64,000 bases of DNA from Euwallacea fornicatus (lineage: Eukaryota; Arthropoda; Insecta; Coleoptera; Curculionidae): contig NC_089554.1 in assembly GCF_040115645.1 (NCBI RefSeq), positions 496,001 through 560,000 of the forward strand, in the 5' to 3' direction. The number at the start of each line of letters is the position of its first letter. Position 1 is the stretch's first letter. The translations under genes were made by a program, and so were the position numbers. Of this stretch, positions 13,101 through 25,100 are shown piece after piece. The notes beneath the pieces were generated by a model. The model searched no databases. It saw nothing but the letters and a program-made list of their open reading frames with translations, and had not been told where the DNA came from.

Positions 13101-16100
13101 AATCAAAGCAAACTGCCATTTAGCGACATTTTTTGGTGAATTTTTATAATTACTACCAAATTTAGTTAAGACCCACCTGTAAAAATTAATGGTATTTTAC
13201 ACACTAACATTATTAAGTACTTTATTATAATTTAATGTACTTTATATACGGCCGGATGTTAATACGACTCGATTGTCGAATTGACATCCGGCTTTACTGA
13301 GAGATTTAAGAAGTAACGGTTATAAGTATTTCACAATCGCCGTGTGTAATTATTTTCGAATACTTAATTTTTTTTAATTCATAAAATAGTGGGACGACAT
13401 TTTGGCTGATTAGCACCCTAGGTAAATAATGGGGTCTGTAAAAAAAGCAAGAAAATAAGTGTCACAGTCATTGAGTACACACAATAATGGTGTCTTTTAG
13501 AACAAGTAGTGGAAAAAATAATTTTTTCCTTCTCGTTTAAGCATCTCTACTAATGAAATTTAAAATTAGATTTATATGCCACATTATTTCCACCTAATAA
13601 CCTGCTCTTATCTCCACTCAGGCATAATGAGATAATGAAATTGTGGTCCAAACACAATAGTTTGAGCTGCCGCTTGAAATGCTCCTTTATTTACGAAGCT
13701 ATCGCAATTTAGATAGTTAGACTAGGTTAATTTCCCGTATGTTAGTAGCTAACAGTTAGGAATAAAGAAAATTTAACTCCCTGGATAAATGGGACAATTA
13801 TCTCTAAGTCAGTTGCAGTTTCATTAACATTCGTTATTCAAAAGTCACTAAGACTATAATAGGCGAAATACCGTGTAATCTCACGTTATTTTCCACATAA
13901 GCGTTGTAGCAAAATTATTGTTGGAAACTTACCAGTTCTAACACACTCCTCTGTGAGGCATACCCTGGGCTTAAGCTCTGAAACAAATGGTAGAACAATT
14001 GAAATAATCATAGGATTATGAAAAACCTAAAACTGATTTAACTCTCCGAATACTGGATGACAAATTTTAGGCAAATTAACAACTGTGGAGTCCCTCAAGG
14101 ATCCCACTCCTTCTTTTCCCCATTTTTGATTAATAAATGTAATAAATAAGTACTATAAAAAAAGGAAATCAAGTTCAATAAATTACAAGATATTTTGAAA
14201 CGTTATATATTAAACACTTAACATTTAAACACGAAAGGCTGAAAAATAATTTATTACATTGTTTGCTTATAACGAAGGTGGCTGGAGGTTCTTTGAAGAC
14301 AAATTTCTTACACTTGGTGCTAATTTTAGCTGCAATGTTGCATGGACAGAAGTGACACCTTGCTCTATCATTTTGATGATTGATTGGGAAAGGTTGTAGC
14401 CATAACTCCTCTATGACATTTTTCCTTGCATCTTCTACTTGTTTTTCCGCGTGGGCAGATTGTAAGCAACGTTTCATTGACCGACGGGCTTCTATTGGAA
14501 ATCTGCTTCCAAAGCCAGAACTATGTAATCGTCTCTGGAACATAGGTACAGTCAAATATCCAGTTAAGCATCACATTTCGATCATTGGAAAGGATCACAT
14601 ATGTTGGTCCTCGCGCTGGATCATATAACTCTGGTCTCCCGAAACGCACCGTATATTTGGTTTCCTTACTTCCAAACCACATTTGGTCCGTCCGTTCGGA
14701 CCGAACCGAACCTAGTGCTCAACATTTAACAGAAGCAAGATGGGAAAATTCGGTGAAAAAAGAAAGTAACGAAGGGAAAAAGAGAAAGTGTGAACACAAC
14801 AACCAACATGAATAACTACTTCCCGGTAATGTTTACACTACAGTGGAATCCGAGAGGTTTGACGCTTAAAATTAGGAGTATTGGAAGTATCAAATGGAGC
14901 ACCGGAAGTACCCTATACTCGTTTTTTGAAGAACAAAAATTCGTAATGTATTCATTGTTATGCTGTAAAAAAAACATTCTGCTCCAATCAATACAAACGG
15001 CTGGGGGATAATATTTCTCCAGTTTGATGACAAAATAATTTGTTTTAATAATTCTATATGAGAAAAACAAGAGCGTGGGGTCATTAGCGACCCTACTCGG
15101 TATTATGAGGAGTAATATAAATTTTACAATATCAAATTTAGCACGAACACATTAAGCTTCCTAGTTAGCATTACTCATGAAAACTGAACCCTTTTCCAGA
15201 AAAAAAGAAAGCATTTTAGCCTAACCAAAGAAAATGTCCCTGTAATTATTAACGTAAGATCGATTTCAAGTGGGAATATATTCCGCATAAAGACAAAGAG
15301 AAGGCGAAGGAATATGTAATGGCTTCGTATTTTTAAACTTAAATTTGAATGTTATTTTACTTGTATGTCTAGCATCTACCTTTTCCTGTGTTAATTTTAA
15401 TTGAATTAGAATAAATTAATTCGCCGCCAGCAAAAACTTCTATATGCAGATTTATGCAAACCTATAATTCCTTCTAGCGAATAATAGCATTTCGTATGCA
15501 TATAGCTTTGGATAGTGCTGTTTCCATATCTCGTAAGCATTTAGTTATCCCATACATTCATTAAACGTCAACCCCTGGGGGATGGGGAACGATCTGGTGG
15601 TTAATAGAGCAGAAAATGCCGCCATATCGTTGATATAATGCAAGAAATTAACCCGGATTTATGATAATCGATTTTGATTAATGGGTTTTTCATCGAATCT
15701 TTATAAATCGAATTTTGTTGTAAAACTGAAAACATTTAATAATTATGATATTTGACGAGTATGAACGTCAGTGGTTTACGTCATTTCTTGAAGTATTTAG
15801 AAAATCTTGTATATTTTAAGTCATAAAGGACGATTTTTTTTTAATATTGTACTTTTTTAAATCCGGCACTGATTTTTTTATAACACGTATATTAATCAGC
15901 TTTCAATTATGTTAAAAATCAACGGCGTACTGTATTTCTTAGAGACCATACGAACTGCCCCAATTTTGATAGCAACAAGCGGCAATTTTTCCTTGACATT
16001 TTACCTTTTTCTAACTTTCGTTGTCATTGCCTGATTTCTTTGTGTTTTGATGATTTTTACTAAAAATTGTATTATGCATGCTTCTACTTTTAGTGACTCT

Positions 16101-17982
16101 TTTTATCTACGAGAATAGGTACTTTTGTGGTCGATGACTGCGTCCAGCACGCTCCTGCTTAGGGGACTTCTGCAGTACTCAGCAAGGTACTATAAAAATA
16201 ATCAACGTATCACGGCGTTTTAAGAGGCATTAATTTTCTAAAATTTTTAAAATTTGTAATTTCTTCTATGCGACCTGATTTTTAAAAATTCAAATGTGTA
16301 GTTGTAGATCTAGGAGTAAGTGGCCGCGGGTAAATCAATAAATTGACTGATTATACAGGATCTCCCACTGAATGTGAAAGTATGTTTTCTTGCAAGACGT
16401 TCTCACTTTGGGCACGTTCTTGGAAACTGATATAGAAAAAAAATCCTTGAGATGAAAATTTTATTTCAGGCCATTAGAGCAAATGGACAATTGTTTCTAA
16501 CTTTGTTTGTTTTTATTCTAGATTGGCAGTTACTGATAGACGTGCGTTTTTAATGCACATTTAGCAGTTTCCTGTCTCTATAAAACATCATTTTTATCCT
16601 AATCAATAATACGCTTCTGCAATACGTGCCACAATAGGTATCTCTCCCAATCCATTTTCCGACCTAATGCATTATGGGCCTCTTTAAAAATAAACACGCC
16701 AAACCGAGAAATAACGATTTTACGCTCATCGCGAAAGTTGTAAATTCTTTACGACGTTTCATACAACCTCCAACTCTCGAACCACTGCACAAAGCTTCGC
16801 ATCGTAGTCAAGAAAATAACTGAGATTTTTATGTAACAGACCGTAAAATTGTTCATAGTTTGAGGTGAAAAACGTGTAAAATAAACTGCTCACGAAAAAG
16901 ATCGATATAGCAAAATTTTCGCAAATTTTAGGACTTATAACTCGAAAATTCATTAGCTAAAATTCATAATTAAAGAGATCCTGAGGGGTCGTTTCCTTTA
17001 GAATCAAAATCCGATATTGATCTCGAATTAGATATATATTTCCCAAAATTTACAATGTTAAGAAAAATGCTCTGCAAAAGGGTTATATTTCAACTTCCTA
17101 CGTTTACTAACTAAAATCACTTTAAAATTTTCGTTTTTTAGACATTTAGCGAGTTTAATTGATATCTTGAGATATATGCGGCATTTTTTAGTTTTCCGGT
17201 CTAAAAAAATTACGGGGTGTTTTCAAAAGAGCCGCATTTTCTCGCAAAGCATATAAAGAAATATGGGTGTATAAAGACTTACCGTGACATCCTTGTCCTT
17301 TACTGCTCAGCAACATCAACAGCAGGACACCGCAGAAAATAGCGAGAGCCAAAACTGAGGCAAAGAGACACTTTTCCTTTGAAGTCTTCGTTTGTGGCAT
17401 CACCAAAGTCTTCGTGCTGCTTCCGGACATTTGTACTACTGTGGAGACTGGTGGGGCACCCAACAGAGACTCTTGCTGAGTATGGTTGTTGGTCTAGAGG
17501 AAAAATTTACCATTTTAGTATGAATTTAAAATAGTTCGCGGTGTTTTTATTTCGTAAAAATACAATATGGATTGCTCTCGATTATTCTAGTCCTAGATTA
17601 ACGCAAAATCGAGTGGTAAATAAATTATTTTTAATTGCACGGTATCGGCACCTCGACGAGGACTACGACAAATGATCTGCCTTTAAGTGCATTTGCAGCG
17701 ACCCAAATACATCTATTACACTCCATAGAAATTAAAACTTCCATTAAATAAACCTTATTTAAATTCAAAATTGTTTTGAACATAATACTCAAATTAATTT
17801 TGAGAAATTCGTTTTTTTGGCAATAGCGAAGAGAACTTTAATAGTTCTTACTTAATGGAGGTTTGGTTTACTCTTACTTTGAGATAGCCATTTTTCGTAT
17901 CAGAACATTTCCATTTCTTCTCGGTGCAGTTGGCTTCCGACATTGGAACCTGCGAACCGTACTCGAAGCTTGAGTTGGGCAT
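4117..17982 (-). CDS. Neprilysin-like M13 zinc metallopeptidase, N-terminal part (gene runs off the left edge)
   Basis: Type II membrane ectopeptidase of the neprilysin (M13) family, which trims extracellular peptides. Exons read on the minus strand: 17982-17878, 17493-17283, 13977-13933, 9269-9108, 7944-7861, 7355-7150, 4830-4651, 4598-4387 and 4333-4117. All have GT/AG borders and matching phases, totalling 474 codons. The start MPNSSFEYG follows an in-frame TAA. A cytoplasmic tail leads to one membrane helix around LALAIFCGVLLLMLL. Family landmarks follow: DPCVDFFQYACGTW, then a helical lobe with LPSRDYYL and SLPEQDRHDT, and several N-glycosylation sites (NMS, NSS, NKT). The family is usually about 750 aa. 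The HExxH and downstream zinc-binding exons are not in the window and must lie left of position 1. The intron after 4117 and other introns hold transposons. The donor after 4651 is an unusual gtctgt. Family is confident; which neprilysin paralogue is not. Confidence 0.88.
5565..6190. repeat. Fold-back palindromic element
   Basis: The two halves (about 5565-5859 and 5881-6190) are inverted repeats of roughly 300 bp with a loop of about 21 nt. Matching landmarks are GATTTTGTGCTCACAAACAG in the left arm and GATTTGTGCTCACAAGCAG in the right arm read inverted. Further out, ATTAAAGGTCTTTCAA pairs with ATTAAAAGTCTTTCAA. It lies in the neprilysin intron between the exons at 7150 and 4830 and encodes nothing convincing. 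Confidence 0.75.
9425..9600 (+). pseudogene. DDE transposase relic (third-Asp region)
   Basis: One frame reads NWPPGSPDLDPLDFV followed by IWSLFYDTSI, matching the motif NWPPRSPDLNPLDFFLWG around the third catalytic residue of DUF4817-type transposases. No other parts of the enzyme are recognisable on either side. It lies in a neprilysin intron, antisense to that gene. Confidence 0.55.
10300..10640. repeat. Diverged direct duplication, about 165 bp apart
   Basis: A stretch near 10330-10460 (GGAGGGAAATAACAGGG, then ACTTATTCTCGAACTG) recurs in the same order and orientation near 10510-10620 (GGAGCTAAATAACAATA, then TTTATTCTCATATTG). The copies are diverged. The origin is unknown and there are no coding signals. 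Confidence 0.35.
10935..12502 (+). mobile_element. DDE element with inverted repeats of about 420 bp, non-autonomous
   Basis: The arms 10935 to about 11352 and about 12075 to 12502 are inverted repeats. Both start TACARGGTGTSCCAGATCAA within TA borders and remain alignable through AGATTTTTCGCAGAATGCGT. The centre (11724-11960) encodes only the helix-turn-helix part of a transposase: VDNEQEIINYFEDN then PKSSIQRVLRRENYHPYHL. The catalytic DDE domain is absent, so the element cannot move by itself. It lies inside a neprilysin intron. Confidence 0.8.
11724..11960 (+). pseudogene. Transposase helix-turn-helix remnant
   Basis: Part of a longer open frame. The segment NEQEIINYFEDN...SNLRNAEHDL...IQRVLRRENYHPYHLKKIQE is the DNA-binding linker of a DUF4817-type DDE transposase. 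The reading frame then runs into the right inverted-repeat arm, so the C-terminal residues of the open frame are not transposase. Confidence 0.65.
12503..13932. other. Neprilysin intron stretch without a recognised gene
   Basis: AT-rich intronic DNA between the long-armed element and the exon at 13933-13977. The only structure noted is a short hairpin at 13251-13292, where GCCGGATGTTAA pairs with TTGACATCCGGC (11 of 12) across an 18-nt loop. Open frames here have no family resemblance. Confidence 0.5.
14175..14555 (-). pseudogene. Possible piggyBac-like transposase C-terminal remnant
   Basis: An open frame reads RCHFCPCNIAAKISTKCKKF followed by more cysteines. This resembles the Cys-rich zinc-binding tail of piggyBac-type transposases (RCHFCP..K...KC..C). 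Upstream in the frame, RRLHSSGFGSR could be the EPHMRRRL-type helix of the same family. The remaining domain is not recognised. It lies in the intron after the second coding exon of neprilysin. Weak assignment. Confidence 0.35.
14816..17282. other. Neprilysin intron stretch without a recognised gene
   Basis: AT-rich intron sequence between the possible piggyBac relic and the membrane-anchor exon at 17283. Short open frames occur but show no splice context or family motif. I see no inverted-repeat element here. Confidence 0.45.
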
Positions 17983-19240
17983 TTAGATTTCTTATATGCA
18001 GTAGAACTCACATCTGAAGCGAAAAAGTTAAAAATTAGAATTATGTAAGATTAGGCAATTCAAAAAAATACTATCGAGTAAAAATTCAAATATCTCAAAA
18101 AAATTTCCGTGCGACTAAACAAAAGAATGAGATACAATCTATTCTATAGTTCAAGCAGTGACCTTGGGGTGCGTAATGGGTGCATGCAACGTTTCAGATG
18201 AGTGAAATGGTTATAAATGCTGAACAATTTTCAAATTCCAAGGATGGTTTTGATTCAAACTCATCAAAATATCAACATTTTTCATATGCAATTACCACCG
18301 TTAAAAAACTACATTCCCCACGTACGACCTCGTTCAATAGCTATTGCTCGCCTAAGTATACCACCAACATCGCGAATCATCCGAATAAAAGCCCCTTCTA
18401 TTGACCCTAGTAACAATTGGGAAGAAGTGCTAATGCCGGAAGGACGTGATTAGATAACCGGGAAACTTATAGTAAATTCGGGTATCCAAAAAATACGCGC
18501 CGAATGCTATAAAATGGTCATCCAACGATATTAGACAGATCAGCCTAACATATACAAAAATGTCATAATAAAAGAAAAATAATTGAAAATGTCGGCCAAT
18601 TTCACTCACTTGGCGTGCACTTTATGGATGTCTGAATTCCCCATTAGAACTAAATTATTAGTGCTGCCGGCACTAGCGAGAGAACTTTACGTGTCCGCTA
18701 GAGTTACGGGATCATCAATAATTTGGCCTGACATATTTCTTTATTAAATCATGTGAAAAATATTTGTTTCGTTATTACTGTTTTGTTAGATATAAGTAAT
18801 AAAACTCTGAATAAGCTAAAGCATTAAAATAGCAACACTTGCACAACCTGATGGCACTTGGCCTTTACAGATTACACTCATACTATAGATAAATCTGTCG
18901 GTATTTCACAGTTCTACGTTCAGCAACGGCTTGAGCGATGTGTGCTTGAAGTAAATAAAACAGGATGCACGTTTAATGACCATTTGGCATATTTAAATAG
19001 AATTTAAAAAATTGAGTTAAAAAATAAGAGGCAAATCGATGGTTTCTGAAAATATTGTTGTCAATTCTGTGTGGTTAATACTTGGCATACAAAAAACTAC
19101 GTCGAAGTAGATTTGAATTCAAATCCACCAAGAATAATCTCCGCTGGCTATTTAGAATGGCTAGCAGAAAATTGTAAAAGGATCAACAACTTTCGGTGCG
19201 ATGACGCGAACGAGTTTTAAAATTTATACCCTCGAGAGAA

Positions 19241-19500
19241 AAACTGCAGTCTGTCGCATTCTTTGGGTTGTAAAAAGTACCTAGTACTTCACTGCAATAT
19301 CCGCAATCCATTTATAATTCCTGAGGAAAAATTCAGTAAATCCTGAAAGTGTTAGTTCGAAGCGAGCTAGATGTCTTTTAAAGTTGTACTTTCAAATGAA
19401 AAGCTGCACTGTCTCACATTCTTTTGGGTGTAAAAGGTATCTAGTACTTTAATGCACCGTATAACGAGCATTTTAAATTCATTAGGAATACTGAGAGTAT
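19241..19500. repeat. Pair of diverged direct repeats, 160-bp period
   Basis: CTGCAGTCTGTCGCATTCTT followed by GTAAAAAGTACCTAGTACTT near 19244 recurs as CTGCACTGTCTCACATTCTT and GTAAAAGGTATCTAGTACTT near 19404, in the same orientation. Two units only. Function unknown. Confidence 0.5.
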
Positions 19501-19542
19501 TTGTTATTTTTGAGGAAAAAATTCATAAAATGAAAAGAAATT

Positions 19543-19609
19543 GGGCAGAAAGGCCAAGGGGCCGATAGCCCATTCACCGGGTGAATAAAGATTGTCATTG
19601 ATTGATTTG
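19543..19609 (+). mobile_element. Solo LINE 3' tail
   Basis: The segment reads GGCAGAAAGGCCAAGGGGCC, GATAGCCCATT, then AATAAAGATTG and an ATTG repeat. It matches the 3' end of the LINE at 25902-27116 (GGCGGAAAGACCAATCGGTC, GATAGCC, AATAAAGATCG on the minus strand) and the relic at 30995-31290. It is therefore a severely 5'-truncated insertion in plus orientation. Confidence 0.6.
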
Positions 19610-22189
19610 AAAAGACATTTAATGTGATGGGGGCTAAGAATTTTTAAACATCACAAATTTTCTCTCATTCAGTTGTATCTTTATACCGACGTATTGTATT
19701 TTATATTTTTATATTGATGCGAGAACATAGTTTTGGTAAACTTGTCTTCTGAAGCGCAAAACAAACCAAATCAACTAGATAGAAACGAAACCTTTCATAT
19801 GTGAATTATTTGTGACGCTGTTGCAGCCCACCGGGTATTACTGATGATCACCAATTAAATACCTTGCGAAGCTCCTTGTATCGTTTTAGGCTTTCTAATG
19901 CCATTGCGACAATAAGTTTTTTTAAATATTAGCTCTAAAGGACTCCATTATTAGATACATTGAATGGCTGTAAAGTGCGTTTCCCAGGTTTTTTCTAAAA
20001 ATAGTTGAATAACAGGTTAATAATGACACGCAGATGGCTCATTATTTACCTAACGAGCTAATCGGGCACAATGTCGTCGTCATCTCCAACTGTTTTATTT
20101 ACGGTTGCCGTGGAAATGAATGTCAAATTGAACGTCATCGTTAGTAATATGAATAAAGACGCATTGTCTTTTGCAATTCGAATTAATTTATGGTTATACC
20201 TAAAAAGGTTTACTACCAGGTAAAACATCTGGTTACATCTAGTAGAGGAAAAAGTCGCATATACATAACAGTTGTGAAACACTTATGACCTTTATATTTC
20301 AGACCCCTCAGCCTGTAAACTTGACCTTTTAAACTTCTTAAATTTGATTTTCTGACATGATTTAATCTCTGACCCTTTAAACTTGACCTTCGGATCGTAA
20401 TAGTGTACTTCGAAACCTTGGCGGATAATAAACTATTCTACAATCATATCGAAACACCTATAATCGTCTCAGCTGTTTTAAAAGTTTCCTCATACTCGTC
20501 TAATCTTCTGAACTTAATGGAATGTAAACTCTATTTTTAAACGGATTTATCGACTCGGAGAAGAAATAATTAATTTCAGGTCGCTCTTGCAGAAAATTAA
20601 ATACGTAATTAGATAAGGAATATTTGCGTCTTTTATTCCGTATTAAGCATTCAATGACAGCGACAGGAAGAGGAAATCTCGGACTTCTTCTCAATCTTCT
20701 TGTTCTGCTTTGATTTCGTCAACCATCAGCTTTTTGACTAAGATATTTCGTCAACTGCAAAGTTGAACAAACCTCACAGTTTTGTGCTAAATTATTAAAT
20801 GTCATATTAACCTACGTCTGAGTGTCTACTGAGGGAAAATTTTCATTGAGATAATCAGGAAACAAAGTTTCAAGTGAAAGGCTAACTGACACTCAAATAT
20901 CTTTAGAAACATCAATATAGCAGTAGATCTAGTATTAGGTATTGAGCAACGGAAAATGTATTTTCCTGGCCTTGAATTTTTGGACCTTCAAAAACAGAAC
21001 CCATTGTTATGAATGGACTAAAAAGCACGAAAGTGCACCTCTCTAAATAGGCGCTATTCAAGCATTACAAAACTATAAACATAAAGCTAATATAGCTGTG
21101 ATAAGACGCCTAAAAGGGGAGTAGGAAATCACATAGCTACAAACCACAAAATTCTACGCAATATTCTACAAAAACTATCTAAATATTTTACCTTTATCAG
21201 ACAAAACTAAACTTTCTAGGTTATGAATTACGGCCACACTCGTCTCAGTTTCCAGAGGGGAAACTCAGCTGAAACCACGACAGAATTTCCGAATCGATAA
21301 CTGCTGCTCTCCTGCTGGGGATCGCAGGAACTGCGTTTGCTTTACATTTTCCGACAGTTTCATATAAACCACCTGTAAATCGGTGAATATCGCTCGATTG
21401 CGGAGGCTACCGAGCAAGATAATCCGTTCTGCGGTTCCTACAGGATGTTCTGTATTGAAGAGAAGAGAGAGACTTTAAAATCAGCATCTTCTGGATGGTT
21501 TATATGTAATGTTAAGATCGAATATGTCTACCTTGTGGGTATTCATTTACCACAAATGAAACTCTCGGAAACTTACGTCTAAATTCCAAACGCTCTAACG
21601 CTTCCAAGTGCAACATTCCGGACTAAACTGGAATTCGCCCCAGGACTATTCGATAATCCACAGCATTGCTGAGGTGCCTGCAATGCCTCTCGAAATGACT
21701 GTATTTTCCGATAATCGAAAAAGAAAATCCTTAAGGCCAATATTTCAAGCTCCTGTTAACTTTGCCAACGAGATTATTTCCATAGAAGGGATTAATTCAA
21801 AGCAGAGATGAAAATTGTCTTCTTAATAAAGTTACCAAAACGCTGATATATTGTTTCTTATATTGAGGGATAAACTAATTTTAACTAAGATACTCTAAGT
21901 CCATTATGCACAGTGGAGCATCTGATAGGTCCTCATTAAATTCGGTCTCAACAAAGGCCGGCGTTCTATCTTGCTCTAACACATTGACTGAATAACCCGC
22001 ATTTCGCATATCAATCCCTCCTTTATAATGCGTAAATAATGGAATTGTATTCGCAGCAAAAGGGAGCTTTACTTTGGAAGTTGCCTCAGTAACTGGTGGC
22101 TTATTTGCATGGGGCTTCGTTATTGACTAAACACGTTTAAATTTACTCCGGGATCATTGTTTTTAAGTTGATATACAGTTCGAAATAAA

Positions 22190-25100
22190 ATGGCGTTGCG
22201 AAGGATTGATACCGAGTTAAGGGCTAAACACCTGGAAGCTATGCCTCCTCCTACAACCAGGTATGCTGGTACACTTTTGGTAGCTTAAGATACAAAATTA
22301 AAGTTTTTATGTAGGCATACTTTAAGCGAATGGAACTTGAATAACAAACATCGAGATAGATGCTGTTTGGAGGAACAGAAGTTAGCTGACTTTATAATTG
22401 CTAAGTGCGAACGAGTGAGTAATTCGAGAGTGGGTCCAAGATATGGATGTCTAACATAGCAATCTCCTAAACAGTAATAAATATAGACTTGATTAAATGA
22501 GAAAAAACTTTCATATTCAAGAGAGTATCTTCATGATTCAAACAAATTTTTCAATTTTTTAATGTTTTTTTTCCGAGTTATAACAACAGAAAAATGAGAA
22601 TTAAAATCACTTTCCCATCACAGATTTTTATAAGCTTTAACATGAAGATATTGATTTTATTCTGTAACCTTTTACTTTTCATCAACTATTTTATCTAAAT
22701 ACGGCCCTGGTAAGTATTTTGTGAATTTTAAGAAAACTATTAAAAATTCACTGATCTATCACATTTGTCTGTATCGTTTACGAGATCCCCATGCTGGATA
22801 TCCTTATCGCGAATACATTGTATATTCCATGATTCGCGAAACTTAAAGGACTCTACGAGTCTATCAAATATGTACATATACTACGGACACGTGAGACATC
22901 TCTAAGTCTCTCTACTCGAACTTCTTATATTTCAGTTTAAAGATGAAATCGAAGAGAAAACTAAATTAAACAAAAAAGATACCGATCATAAAATTGAGGA
23001 ACGTAAGCTTGACATTGAGTTCAACACCAACGAAATCATGCATCAAAGAAAAGAAGTTTGCATAGAAGTGGATAACTTGAAAACCTACATGGAGAGAATT
23101 AAAAACTGCCTAAACGCAATAGAGAAGAACGGCAAAGTTATCTGTCAGAAGTGCATTATTCTTAGGAAAGGGAGAATTGGAATAGACTTGGTAGCATTAT
23201 TTTTATTTCGCTCATTATTTCTATTTTCTGTCATTTTTTTCATCAAATATTTATAATTTATATCTCCTAGAGATCTTCCAGAGATTTACTTGCTAGGGCT
23301 CGTATTTTGATACAATGTAGTCTATTTAACTTGAAGCAGACAAATATCTGGGCAATTTTCAATTTCAGAGAAAAAAGTTTCAAATTATTTACTTTATTAA
23401 TTGACGTATAAAAAAAATTCCTACAAAAATTGTTTTTTTAGGTAGTACTTGTTATATATTAATAAAAAGTATAGGTTTTTATTTAAAAAAACAAAGTTGA
23501 CCTTGAAATGACCTTGATGACGTCATATAAATTACTCGCAATTTCGGAATCTTATTTCCTCTTCGATGTTGAGCACTTTTAATTTGAAAGTTTTTTATCT
23601 AAAATTGATAGTTGCCCAGATATTTGCCTTTCTCAAATTCATTGAACCAGCCGGTATAGTTATAATGAGCTCAGTTTGATAGATAATTCCAGGTTCTAAG
23701 TTAATATTTTAGGATGAGATATTTCACTGATGATAAAAATGATTGTTTCGTAACCCCAAAGAGGGGCGTAACTTCCAAGAAGCCTTGATATATCTATATC
23801 CTAAATTTTAATGTGCAGTGCTATGATGACGTAGAAAGAAAGCTAAAAAATGAACTGGAAGCTATAGAACGAACTCAAAACATGCTCAGAAGTTCTTTGG
23901 AGCAGATAAACGAGCAGGTAAGAAGACTGAAATCGACCACATATTTCATGGACCGCGATTTGGAACACAAGAGCAAAGTTGCTAAAATCGAGTACCATAA
24001 TAGCACTATCAACGAGACAAGTCTAAATCTCAGCATGTACCACGGATTTACTCCTTTAAATAGAGGGTAAAGAGAAGGCAAAGTGTGTATAGGGTGTCAA
24101 TTTGAAAACTTGCCACCCCTATCATCTCGAAACGGTATCATTTTTTTTTTTCGTCAGAACACGTCAATTTAGTAACAGGGGAGAACAAGTTTTAGGAACA
24201 ACTCAGTGCGCCTCTTTAAACTCTCTACGCCGCCAAGACACTCTCTCAAATATCTAAAATGGTAAAGAGGATAAAGTGATACATCATTTTAAAGGGTTTT
24301 CCCTTCTCTACATTATGATACATTTGTTATATTCGGCTGCTACGTTATCAAGTTCGGCGCCTTTCATTATTCTAAAATTATTTTTTCTATTAGTGTTTTG
24401 ACAGTGTTGAAACTAAGATTTTTTTGTTCGAACATGTTTTATATTTGGTAATTTTTTTAATAATTCAATTTATCATCAAAAGAAAATATGTGTTAATCAC
24501 TGAAGCAGATATTCATCGATCTAATTGATTTGCTAAGTCCTTAATGGAATGCTATTTCGATAAATTTTGATATTATCTGGCTTAAATTGTGCTGGGTTGA
24601 AAACGGATAAAAGTCGCTAATTAGCATATTTGAAAAGAGTCCAAATTAAATCGAAGTAAGAATTTCGGTGATTGAAACTAAAAATAGCCACGGGAATACA
24701 TGAGATCCGGCAATACATTACATGGTGTGTCGAAAATAAATAGTAGCTTAAATCTCTCTTTTTAATGGCTACGGAATGACAGTGTTCGTAGACTATGGTG
24801 ACATTAAGTGGTTTTTATCACTGTTTATATTTCCTTCCTCAAGCATATACACGCGTTATATTATTTCATCTCGTGTTGCGTTTTGATGGCTAAACCGATG
24901 AGTTATGCGCTCACCAAAAAAAATATAAAGATATTACAACGTTTGGAAGTCACTGGATCGTTATTGTAATTCGTCGTATAATTGGTACGGATATCAATTT
25001 ATAGATGATTCAGACGAGTGTTAGCACGATAAACGAGATATTCAAAATACAGAATAAACTTACCGTCGAATTAATTCGAAACGAAGACCTCTCGACTCCA

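Larger units (their letters stand above)
17983..22189. other. Divergent intergenic region between neprilysin and tektin-1
   Basis: The two genes are transcribed away from each other. No gene was recognised. The region holds an isolated LINE 3' tail (19543-19609), a pair of direct repeats (19241-19500), and two copies of TAAACTTGACCTT near 20317 and 20379. Promoters must lie at its ends, but I could not place core elements with confidence. Confidence 0.45.
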
